NCBI GenBank assembly: GCA_963169135.1
Contig: CAUJEQ010000266.1
Location: 1-10,202 of the forward strand
Origin: Chloroflexota bacterium
GTDB lineage: Bacteria; Chloroflexota; Dehalococcoidia; Tepidiformales; Tepidiformaceae
Direction of reading: 5' to 3'
Length of the DNA stretch: 10,202 nt
The notes beneath the pieces are model-generated. The model did not search any database. It was given only the letters and a program-made list of their open reading frames with translations, and had not been told where the DNA came from. Shown in pieces: positions 5,339 through 10,202 of the stretch; the first letter of the stretch is position 1; each line of letters starts with the position of its first letter. The translations under genes and the position numbers were made by a program.

Positions 5339-6430
5339 CTACAGTCCCGCTGCCCACGCTGCGGCGAGCTCAGTGAGCAGCGCCGCCGCGTTCTCCATCG
5401 CCTTGCGTTCCTCCGCCTCGATCGACGCGATCGTCCGGACGTCGTCCCCGTCCGCAGCCTGTCCTGCAAAGACCACGACCGGCTTGCCGGCAACCGCGGC
5501 GAGCTCCATCAGCCGCCCGGTTACCTTCCCCTGGGACGACTGCGCGTCGAAGCGACCCTCGCCCGTGACTACGATGTCCGCCGCCGCGAGCCGCTCCGGT
5601 AGACCCGTTGCCTCCGCGACCAGGTCGAACCCGCTCGCCATCTTCGCACCCAGGAATGCCGCCAGACCGCCCGCGAGACCGCCCGCGGCCCCCGCGCCGG
5701 GCATGTCCGAAAGGTCCACCCCGAAGTGGCGGCGCACGACCATCGCATACCGGTAGAGCGCCTCCTCCAGTTGATCAACCTCCGCGGCACTCGCGCCTTT
5801 CTGTGGCGCATACACGCGAGCTGTCCCGTTCGCGCCGCACAGCGGGTTCGTCACATCGGTGGCGACCACGAACTCGATGCCATTTGCCCACGCTGGCCGT
5901 TCCCATGCGATGCGTTCCAGGTTCGCCAGCGCAGCACCGCCCGGCGGCAGCTCACGCCCCGCCATGTCGGTGAACCGCGCACCCAGCGCCCGCGCCGCCC
6001 CCGCTCCGCCGTCCGTGGTCGCGCTCCCGCCCACGCCGATGATCATCCGCGTGGGCGCCTCTCTGGCCGCGTCCGCGATGATCTCCCCCACGCCGAAGCT
6101 GTCAGCGTGCAGCGCATCGCGCTCCTCGGGTTTCAGGTGGAGCAGCCCGTTCGCCTGCGCCGCCTCGATGATGATGTCCCCGGTTGCCCGGACGCGGAGG
6201 TACCGCCCGAGCACCCTCCGCCCCAGCGCGTCATGGACGACCGCCGCCATCGTGTCCGCCTTGACCGCCCGCCGCATCGCATCCAGCAGCCCTGGCCCGC
6301 CATCCGAGAGGGGGAGGACATCCAGCTGCCAGTCCCTGTGGGCACGCCGGATGCCTGCGGCCATCGCTGCCGCCGCCTCGTCTGCCGCGAGGCTCCCCTT
6401 GAACTCCTGGGGGGCGACCAGTACCCGCAT
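5339..6430 (-). CDS. Glycerate 2-kinase (GlxK/GarK family)
   Basis: Cytoplasmic kinase of the glycerate kinase type-1 family (PF02595-like) that phosphorylates glycerate with ATP, feeding glyoxylate- or serine-derived carbon into glycolysis. The product is 363 residues, close to the usual 370-380. The opening MRVLVAPQEFKGSL matches the family's M-x-IAPDSFKGSL. Other motifs are LSDGGPGLLDA (41-51; family ADGGEGT, here with Pro for Glu), GVGGSATTDGG (132-142), DVTNPLCG (192-199), GAGAAGGL (246-253) and TGEGRFDAQSSQGK (289-302). Start: ATG at 6430. A GTG at 6442 is also in frame, but the ATG overlaps the stop of the upstream small membrane protein (TGATG) and begins the conserved domain, so translation is probably coupled. 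The substituted motif residues could mean an altered substrate, but the fold assignment is secure. Confidence 0.93.
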   Translation of the reverse strand: MRVLVAPQEFKGSLAADEAAAAMAAGIRRAHRDWQLDVLPLSDGGPGLLDAMRRAVKADTMAAVVHDALGRRVLGRYLRVRATGDIIIEAAQANGLLHLKPEERDALHADSFGVGEIIADAAREAPTRMIIGVGGSATTDGGAGAARALGARFTDMAGRELPPGGAALANLERIAWERPAWANGIEFVVATDVTNPLCGANGTARVYAPQKGASAAEVDQLEEALYRYAMVVRRHFGVDLSDMPGAGAAGGLAGGLAAFLGAKMASGFDLVAEATGLPERLAAADIVVTGEGRFDAQSSQGKVTGRLMELAAVAGKPVVVFAGQAADGDDVRTIASIEAEERKAMENAAALLTELAAAWAAGL

Positions 6431-6603
6431 CAGGCGACCCACATCCGGTACAGGGCGAGCAGCACGATGGCGATGATGTAGCCGTAGGCCACGTTCCGGA
6501 AGAACTTCAGCCGGCTCTTGGCCTTCTCGTCCCGGAAGAACACCGCCATCACAGCCGTGATCGCGAGGAACGCCAGGATCGCCAGGAATAGAAACGACTT
6601 CAC
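6430..6603 (-). CDS. 57-residue two-helix membrane protein, unknown function
   Basis: A short ORF from a GTG at 6603 to a TGA at 6432-6430, encoding 57 residues. Two hydrophobic helices are evident: SFLFLAILAFLAITAVMAVF (3-22) and YGYIIAIVLLALYRMW (40-55). They are joined by a strongly basic loop RDEKAKSRLKFFRN (24-37), which by the positive-inside rule should face the cytoplasm. No family is recognised. Support for a real gene comes from context. It fills the gap between the SnoaL-like gene (9 bases upstream) and the glycerate kinase, whose ATG overlaps its stop by one base. It also shows the G-ending codon preference of the other minus-strand genes here. The ribosome site is weak (GACGGGC), so it may rely on coupling from the upstream gene. 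It is short enough to be missed by common length cut-offs. Confidence 0.78.
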   Translation of the reverse strand: MKSFLFLAILAFLAITAVMAVFFRDEKAKSRLKFFRNVAYGYIIAIVLLALYRMWVA

Positions 6604-6612
6604 GCGCGCCCG

Positions 6613-7008
6613 TCAGCTGTCAAAGGTTGCGTTCCGGCTCGTGAACGCCCACCCCGCGCCGTCTTTCCGCAGCGTGTCCTGGTAGATCCCGGTGGCATAG
6701 ATTCCTGCCGGGGGCGTTTCTCCCGGCGTCAGCCGGAAGAGGATCAGGTAGCACGAACCTTCGGCCATTTTGTCGTCTCCCTCCAGGACGAGGTTGTTTG
6801 TCCAGTGCCGGCCCTTCATCAACGGTGAGTACCATGCCGCGAAGCCCTCGAGTTCCGCACTCCCCCGAAACGTTCCGGCTGGCGATGTGAACACTGCGTC
6901 GGGCGAAAAACAGCGAACCCAGCCTGCTCCGTCGCCAGAGTCGATCGCGTGGTTGTACTTCGCATACAGCTGCTGGATCGCCAGCTGGTCTTCGGTCGAA
7001 AGTGCCAC
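6613..7008 (-). CDS. SnoaL-like / NTF2-like fold protein
   Basis: 131-residue cytoplasmic protein of the SnoaL/NTF2 superfamily, a cone-shaped alpha+beta fold used by small isomerases, hydratases, dehydratases and ligand-binding proteins. The N-terminal helix LSTEDQLAIQQLYAKYNHAI (3-22), then DSGDGAGWVRCFSPDAVF with the W-x3-FSPDAVF element (23-40), GTFRGSAELEGF (45-56) and HWTNNLVLEGD (68-78) follow the SnoaL_4-type pattern. The frame extends upstream to 7143, but the GTG at 7008 is chosen because it has GGGGAG 4 bases upstream and begins the fold. The longer version would overlap the divergent lipoprotein gene. It heads a unit with the small membrane protein and glycerate kinase. The catalytic role cannot be assigned. 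Confidence 0.87.
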   Translation of the reverse strand: MALSTEDQLAIQQLYAKYNHAIDSGDGAGWVRCFSPDAVFTSPAGTFRGSAELEGFAAWYSPLMKGRHWTNNLVLEGDDKMAEGSCYLILFRLTPGETPPAGIYATGIYQDTLRKDGAGWAFTSRNATFDS

Positions 7009-7062
7009 GAAACTCCCCTGTGCATCCGGACTCACGACACCTCGTTCGTGCCGCTGGTGCCG

Positions 7063-7068
7063 TACGAT
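7063..7068 (+). promoter_or_regulatory. Possible -10 element upstream of the lipoprotein gene
   Basis: TACGAT is 29 bases before the lipoprotein ATG, in the 89-base gap to the divergent SnoaL-like gene. No good -35 is visible. Support is mainly from position and from similar elements before other plus-strand units in the window. Confidence 0.3.
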
Positions 7069-7097
7069 ATGGCAATCCTGCCCCAAGGACATCTGCG

Positions 7098-7751
7098 ATG
7101 GCCCCGTGGCGTATCCCGGCATTCGCGCTGCCCGCCGTGGCACTCCTGCTTATCGCCTGTGATGGCGGCCGCGACTACCCCGCCAGCTTCGGCGACAGCG
7201 ACTACGACCTCGCGGCCATGGCCCTCCGCGATACCGACCTCCCTGCCGGCTTCGAGGCCCAGGAGGTCCCCGACCCGGCCTTCGACAATGAGTCGTGGGC
7301 GCTGTTCTTCGAGACCAACGATCCCGAGGCCAAGCAGGCCCAGCTCGAGGCCCAGGGCCGTCTCACGAACCATGTCACCGCCTTCGCGCCCGCCGGGCTG
7401 GGGCGGGTCCTTGCCGTCACCAACGTCTCCACTCTTTACACCGACGCTGAAGCCGCGCGGCAGGCCCTCGAGAAATTCGCCTGTGGTCTTCCCATCAACG
7501 ATTCGATCCAGCTCGAACCCTTCCTCGTCCCCAGCATCGGCGATGGCGCGGCGGGGTTCTTCGTCCGTCAGGAAAACGATGGTTCGACTACCTTCGTCGA
7601 CACCACGCTGTGCTTCCGCACGGGTCGCATCGTTCACGCCATCCAGCAGACCAGCATCCCCGGCGTCGAGGACATCGCCCTCAGCATCCGCCTTGCCAAC
7701 TCCCAGCTCGAACGTGTCGACGCGGAGTTCAAGGACCTGGAGGAGGGCTAG
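7098..7751 (+). CDS. Putative secreted lipoprotein, unknown function
   Basis: 217-residue protein with a lipoprotein signal peptide: a basic start MAPWR, a hydrophobic core (about 6-20), and lipobox LIAC with the lipidated Cys at residue 21. The mature part begins CDGGRDYP and should sit on the outer face of the membrane. It is a single acidic globular region with no obvious repeats. A segment DTDLPAGFEAQEV (44-56 or so) opens the domain, and the C-terminus is an amphipathic helix SIRLANSQLERVDAEFKDL. Two Cys in the mature domain (in KFACGLP and TTLCFRTG) could form a disulfide. I do not recognise the family. Start: ATG at 7098 with AAGGA 8 bases upstream; the frame also opens upstream without a signal-like start. 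Its TAG stop overlaps the stop of the opposite-strand thioesterase within one CTAG. Confidence 0.85.
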   Translation: MAPWRIPAFALPAVALLLIACDGGRDYPASFGDSDYDLAAMALRDTDLPAGFEAQEVPDPAFDNESWALFFETNDPEAKQAQLEAQGRLTNHVTAFAPAGLGRVLAVTNVSTLYTDAEAARQALEKFACGLPINDSIQLEPFLVPSIGDGAAGFFVRQENDGSTTFVDTTLCFRTGRIVHAIQQTSIPGVEDIALSIRLANSQLERVDAEFKDLEEG

Positions 7752-8167
7752 CCCTCTCGCTGCTTGAGCGCGTAGATCGTCCGTCCCTTCGCGCAGAGCC
7801 GTCCCTCGGGGTCGAGGATCTCCACCTCCGAGACCGCGATCGTCCGCCCCTTCCGCAGGAAGGTCGCCTCAGCCACGATCCGCTCGCCCTTCGCCTGCCG
7901 CAGATACGTAATGTTCAGGTCGACGGTGCCGTTCGGGATGTCGTTCGGCTCCAGGCTTGCGATGAGCGCCTGCAACATGGCGATGTCCACCATCGCCGCG
8001 AGCACCCCGCCGTGCACGCTCCCGCCAACGCCCGAAAGCGTGCTTCCGTTCGTGGTCAGCACGATGCGCGCGAACCCGTTCCGCGCCTCATCCAGGGTCA
8101 GCCCCAGGGCCTGATGCAACGGCTGCGCGTCGAATCGCGCCCTGAGCTCGCTGAGTCCGGTGGTCAT
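7748..8167 (-). CDS. PaaI-type hotdog-fold acyl-CoA thioesterase
   Basis: 139-residue hotdog-fold protein of the PaaI/4HBT family, which hydrolyses acyl-CoA thioesters in the cytoplasm, often clearing aryl-CoA or dead-end intermediates. The signature GGSVHGGVLAAMVDIAML matches the family's HGG...AD region. The His-Gly-Gly and the Asp in the following helix are the expected thioester-binding and catalytic positions. The central strand NGTVDLNITYLRQAKGERI and KGRTIAVSEVEILDPEGRL also match. Start: ATG at 8167. An in-frame ATG at 8197 would add 10 residues (MSIRALESRG) and lies over the divergent promoter region, so it is less likely. Neither has a strong ribosome site. A TAGAAT element (8181-8176) ends 8 bases before the chosen ATG, suggesting a leaderless or nearly leaderless mRNA. 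Acyl-CoA substrate is unknown. Confidence 0.9.
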   Translation of the reverse strand: MTTGLSELRARFDAQPLHQALGLTLDEARNGFARIVLTTNGSTLSGVGGSVHGGVLAAMVDIAMLQALIASLEPNDIPNGTVDLNITYLRQAKGERIVAEATFLRKGRTIAVSEVEILDPEGRLCAKGRTIYALKQREG

Positions 8168-8198
8168 GCCGCGTGATTCTAAGGCGCGAATGCTCATG

Positions 8199-8207
8199 TG
8201 CTAGGAT
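8199..8207 (+). promoter_or_regulatory. Extended -10 promoter giving a likely leaderless toxin-antitoxin mRNA
   Basis: TGC followed by TAGGAT (8202-8207) forms an extended -10 element. The A of the antitoxin ATG (8214) is 7 bases beyond it, exactly where transcription would be expected to start. No Shine-Dalgarno sequence fits between, so the transcript is probably leaderless. ParD-type antitoxins normally repress their own promoter, but no obvious inverted repeat is seen here. Confidence 0.55.
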
Positions 8208-8213
8208 CCCGCC

Positions 8214-8492
8214 ATGCAGGTTGACATTTCAGCGAGGGCCCAGGCTCAAATCGAGGAGATCCTCAGTCACGGCTCCTTCAGCAGCGCCGCCGAAGTCATC
8301 GAGACCGCGCTGCAAGAGTTGGCCGCCAGGGAAGCTACCCACTGGGAGCGGGTCCGCGACATGATCGACGAAGGCATCCGTGACATCGATGAAGGCCGCT
8401 ACGTCGTCCTGACGCCCGATACCGCTCCGGCCATTTTGGCCGACATCATCGCTCGCGGCCGGGAACGGTTGAACGCCCGATCCGGCGAATGA
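8214..8492 (+). CDS. ParD-type (ribbon-helix-helix) antitoxin
   Basis: 92-residue antitoxin of a type II toxin-antitoxin pair. The N-terminal part MQVDISARAQAQIEEIL...SFSSAAEVIETALQEL has the strand-helix-helix layout of ParD-like ribbon-helix-helix DNA-binding domains, with the conserved SAAEVI..AL core (about 24-33). The rest is a charged helical region, with RDMIDEGIRDIDEGRY (about 48-63) resembling the toxin-binding part of ParD, and a helical tail. It would bind and neutralise the toxin below and repress the operon. The ATG at 8214 lies 7 bases after an extended -10, so there is no Shine-Dalgarno sequence. Its TGA overlaps the toxin ATG (ATGA at 8489-8492), a common toxin-antitoxin arrangement. 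Confidence 0.88.
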   Translation: MQVDISARAQAQIEEILSHGSFSSAAEVIETALQELAAREATHWERVRDMIDEGIRDIDEGRYVVLTPDTAPAILADIIARGRERLNARSGE

Positions 8493-8791
8493 TTCCGGTC
8501 TATATCACCGAGTCGGCCCTCGGAGACATCGGGCGCCTTTGGGATGAACTGGCCGGCCTGAACGTTGATGCCGCAAGCCGCATAGCGGCTGAGGTCGTTG
8601 AGGCTGCGCTTAGCCTCCGGGAGTTCCCGGAACGGCACCCAGTCGAAGATCGCGTTCCCGGTGGCCGGTGCCGTCGCTTCACGGTTCACTCCGTTTCGAT
8701 CTTCTATGTCGTCACGGACGCTCAGGTCGAGGTCCTCCGCGTCGTGAGTGCCGCGGCCGATATGTCCACGCTGGATCTGCGGCCTTCCTAA
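8489..8791 (+). CDS. ParE/RelE-superfamily toxin
   Basis: 100-residue partner of the preceding antitoxin. The pattern VYITESALGDIGRLWDEL (3-20), AEVVEAALSLREFPERHP and RRFTVHSVSIFYVVTDAQVEVLRVV (about 61-85) follows the ParE/RelE fold: two N-terminal helices, then a sheet ending in FYVV....VEVLRVV. ParE members inhibit DNA gyrase and RelE members cleave mRNA in the ribosome; which applies here cannot be told. The usual C-terminal H-x-x-R segment (as in ILHGARDL) is replaced by VSAAADMSTLDL, so a conserved basic residue is missing and activity may be weak or altered. Translation is coupled through the ATGA overlap. The gene is convergent with a possible small minus-strand ORF 3 bases away. Confidence 0.88.
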   Translation: MIPVYITESALGDIGRLWDELAGLNVDAASRIAAEVVEAALSLREFPERHPVEDRVPGGRCRRFTVHSVSIFYVVTDAQVEVLRVVSAAADMSTLDLRPS

Positions 8792-8794
8792 CCC

Positions 8795-8944
8795 TCACCA
8801 CGCCGCACCGGCAGGCTTCGACGCGTCCGCCGGTGCGCTCCCATAGTCCCCGAACGGTGAGTCCCGCCAGTCCAGCGCAGCCTTCAGGCCCTTCTCCCGC
8901 GCGATCCGCCCGAACTCTGCCCCGCCGGGGCTCCCCACCGCCAT
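8795..8944 (-). CDS. Possible 49-residue ORF, perhaps a remnant of an enoyl-CoA hydratase
   Basis: ATG at 8944 preceded by GAGGGG with a 6-base gap, running to a TGA at 8797-8795. The product begins MAVGSPGGAEFGRIAREKGL and continues with KAALDWRDSPFGDYGS, then an Ala/Pro tail. REKGLKAALDWRDSPF reminds me of the extreme C-terminus of some crotonase-family (enoyl-CoA hydratase) proteins. This could be the tail of a decayed gene or an independent small protein. The frame also opens upstream to 8998 (GTG), which would run into the promoter region of the S9 peptidase gene. Codons end mostly in G, like the other minus-strand genes here. Its stop is 3 bases from the toxin stop. No crotonase active-site region is present nearby, and real coding is not certain. 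Confidence 0.45.
   Translation of the reverse strand: MAVGSPGGAEFGRIAREKGLKAALDWRDSPFGDYGSAPADASKPAGAAW
8804..8837. terminator. Inverted repeat after the toxin gene, possible weak terminator
   Basis: A perfect 9-bp inverted repeat CGCACCGGC (8804-8812) / GCCGGTGCG (8829-8837) with a 16-base loop begins 13 bases after the toxin stop. There is no T-run on either side, so it is not a classical intrinsic terminator. It may stall polymerase or protect the 3' end. It also lies within the possible small minus-strand ORF, so it could be chance in GC-rich DNA. Confidence 0.35.
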
Positions 8945-8977
8945 GTCGAACCCCTCGGCTCCGTTCGCCCGCCCGGC

Positions 8978-8983
8978 TAGAAT
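8978..8983 (+). promoter_or_regulatory. Possible -10 element of the S9 peptidase gene
   Basis: TAGAAT lies 29 bases before the peptidase ATG, leaving a leader of about 22 bases that contains a GAGG ribosome site at 9003-9006. No clear -35 is seen. Confidence 0.4.
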
Positions 8984-9012
8984 GCCCCGCACCACCACTC
9001 CCGAGGCTCCCC

Positions 9013-10202
9013 ATGCGCGCTATGACCCCCGACGACCTCTACGCCATCAACTGGCTCGGCGAATGCGACATCTCACCCGATGGCTCTCGCGTGGCCTTCG
9101 CCGTCACTCGCCTGGACCGTTCGACCGATGCGTACACGTCCGCCATCTGGGTGGTCGATACTGCCGGCGGCGAGCCACGCCGGTTCACCGCCGGGGCGAA
9201 GCGCGATTCTTCTCCCCGCTGGTCGCCCGACGGCCGCTGGCTCGCGTTCCTCTCCGAGCGCGGCGAGGACCGCCCGCAGCTCGCGGTCATGCCCGCGGAT
9301 GGCGGCGAATCCCGCCTCCTGACGAAACTCTCCCTGGGTGCCGGCGTCCCCACCTGGTCCCCCGATTCCTCCCGCATCGCCTTCAGCGCGAAGACCGGCA
9401 CACCGCCCGACCCCGACCTCAAGAAAGCCAGGCCCTACCGCCGCATCCCTTCGATGAAGTACCGCGTCAACGGCCAGGGTTTCACCTACGACCAGCGCCG
9501 TCACCTCTTCGTCGTCGACCTCACAGGCGGCGAACCCCGCCAGGTTACCGATGGCGACTGGGACGACACGCAGCCCGCCTGGGCTCCCGACGGCGACCGC
9601 CTCGCCTTCATCTCCGCGCGCCACGACGAGCGGGAGTTTGACACCCAGAGCGACGTCTGGACCGTCGCCCTCGATGGTTCGGACATCCGCCAGCTCACGC
9701 CCACGCAGGGCGCCTGCAGCGCGCCCTCGTGGTCTCCCGACGGCCGCTGGGTCGCCCACACCAACCATCCCCGCTGGCCCTCGAACGAACGCCTCCGCCT
9801 TGCCGCGGCCGATGGCTCTGAACTTCGCGACGCCTCCGGTGGCCTTGACCGCCAGATGGGGGCGGGCTCACTTCCCGGGGCGGTCGCCCGGCCCGCCTGG
9901 CTCCCCGGCGGCGGAGTCCTCACCCTCGCCCAGGACCGCGGCTCCACCAACCTCTGGGTCGGGGGTGGCGAAAGCGGCGGCCGCTGGGTCGCCCGCATCG
10001 ATGGCATGGCTGGCTGGTACTCGGTCGATGCCGCAGGCAAAACGGCAGCCGTGGTCGCCACCGAACAGACTCGCCCCGCCGAGCTTTTTAGCGTCGACCT
10101 CGCCACCGGCGATCGGCGCCAGCTCACCGGCTTCAACGCCGGCTGGCGCGCCGAAGTCTCGCTCCAGCGCGCCGAACGTTTCACCGTCTCCACCGAGCCC
10201 GG
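9013..10202 (+). CDS. S9-family (prolyl oligopeptidase-type) peptidase, N-terminal propeller (truncated by window edge)
   Basis: The first 396 codons, open to the window end without a stop, match the N-terminal beta-propeller of S9 serine peptidases (acylaminoacyl-peptidase and dipeptidyl-peptidase-like). The propeller gates access to a C-terminal alpha/beta-hydrolase domain. TolB/PD40-type blade motifs recur: SPDGSRVAF at 21-29, then W-S-P-D-G or variants with the Trp at residues 70, 115, 190, 240 and 296 (the last degenerate, WLPGG). Blade ends such as LFVVDLTGGEPRQVT and DVWTVALDGSDIRQLT are also typical. There is no signal peptide, so it is probably cytoplasmic. The catalytic Ser-Asp-His domain lies beyond 10202 and cannot be checked. 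Start: ATG at 9013 with GAGG 6 bases upstream; a second ATG at 9022 is possible. A propeller-only protein cannot be excluded from this window alone. Confidence 0.9.
   Translation, partial: MRAMTPDDLYAINWLGECDISPDGSRVAFAVTRLDRSTDAYTSAIWVVDTAGGEPRRFTAGAKRDSSPRWSPDGRWLAFLSERGEDRPQLAVMPADGGESRLLTKLSLGAGVPTWSPDSSRIAFSAKTGTPPDPDLKKARPYRRIPSMKYRVNGQGFTYDQRRHLFVVDLTGGEPRQVTDGDWDDTQPAWAPDGDRLAFISARHDEREFDTQSDVWTVALDGSDIRQLTPTQGACSAPSWSPDGRWVAHTNHPRWPSNERLRLAAADGSELRDASGGLDRQMGAGSLPGAVARPAWLPGGGVLTLAQDRGSTNLWVGGGESGGRWVARIDGMAGWYSVDAAGKTAAVVATEQTRPAELFSVDLATGDRRQLTGFNAGWRAEVSLQRAERFTVSTEP

Noticed and set aside
4242..5357. Long minus-strand open frame opposite the hydrolase and DUF6295-like genes (371 codons)
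   Set aside because: It is an antisense shadow, Gly/Val/Asp-rich without recognisable motifs, overlapping two well-supported genes.
8214..8791. The toxin-antitoxin pair as part of a mobile island
   Set aside because: No integrase, transposase, direct repeats or compositional break flank it. Codon usage matches the neighbours, so it was kept as a simple chromosomal pair.
9073..9768. Minus-strand open frames opposite the S9 peptidase (231 codons, and 230 codons at 9501-10193)
   Set aside because: The plus-strand frame carries repeated WSPDG propeller motifs, so these are antisense shadows.

Overview
This is an ordinary-looking stretch of chromosome from a high-GC bacterium. It has short intergenic gaps, mixed gene orientations, frequent GTG starts, and no rRNA, tRNA, CRISPR, insertion sequence or phage gene that I can recognise. 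The gene mix (DinB-family protein, HpcH/HpaI-like protein, a DUF6295-like protein next to a dienelactone hydrolase, GlxK-type glycerate kinase, S9 peptidase) and several promoters with almost no leader fit a Chloroflexota/Dehalococcoidia-type genome. That placement is an impression from recalled family distributions, not a demonstrated assignment. Plus-strand genes favour codons ending in C and minus-strand genes favour codons ending in G, so the + strand is C-rich throughout, as expected of a lagging strand.

Layout. (1) 1-1234 is a redox/metal-sensing cassette: a thioredoxin reductase (trxB, cut by the window edge) and thioredoxin (trxA) on the minus strand, divergent from a CsoR-family repressor on the plus strand. 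The shared 125-bp gap holds a near-consensus sigma-70 promoter for trxA with a perfect CsoR-type palindrome in its spacer. A hairpin with a U-rich tail lies between trxA and trxB. (2) 1324-2678 is a plus-strand pair: a DinB-family metalloprotein and a CitE/HpcH-like protein whose canonical active-site residues are replaced. (3) 2682-4142 is a minus-strand MFS exporter, convergent with the pair. (4) 4278-5321 is a plus-strand pair: dienelactone hydrolase and a small DUF6295-like protein. (5) 5339-7008 is a minus-strand three-gene unit: SnoaL/NTF2-like protein, a 57-residue two-helix membrane protein, and glycerate 2-kinase, with the last two overlapping by one base. (6) 7098-7751 is a plus-strand lipoprotein whose stop codon overlaps that of the minus-strand PaaI-type thioesterase (7748-8167). 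(7) 8214-8791 is a ParD/ParE-type toxin-antitoxin pair with an ATGA overlap and a likely leaderless promoter. (8) 8795-8944 is a possible 49-residue minus-strand ORF or remnant. From 9013 an S9-family peptidase runs off the right edge within its beta-propeller.

The most interesting point is the regulatory wiring of region 1: a CsoR-family sensor appears to control thioredoxin/thioredoxin reductase rather than the usual copper ATPase or chaperone. No obviously new multi-gene system is visible; the other observations are smaller.
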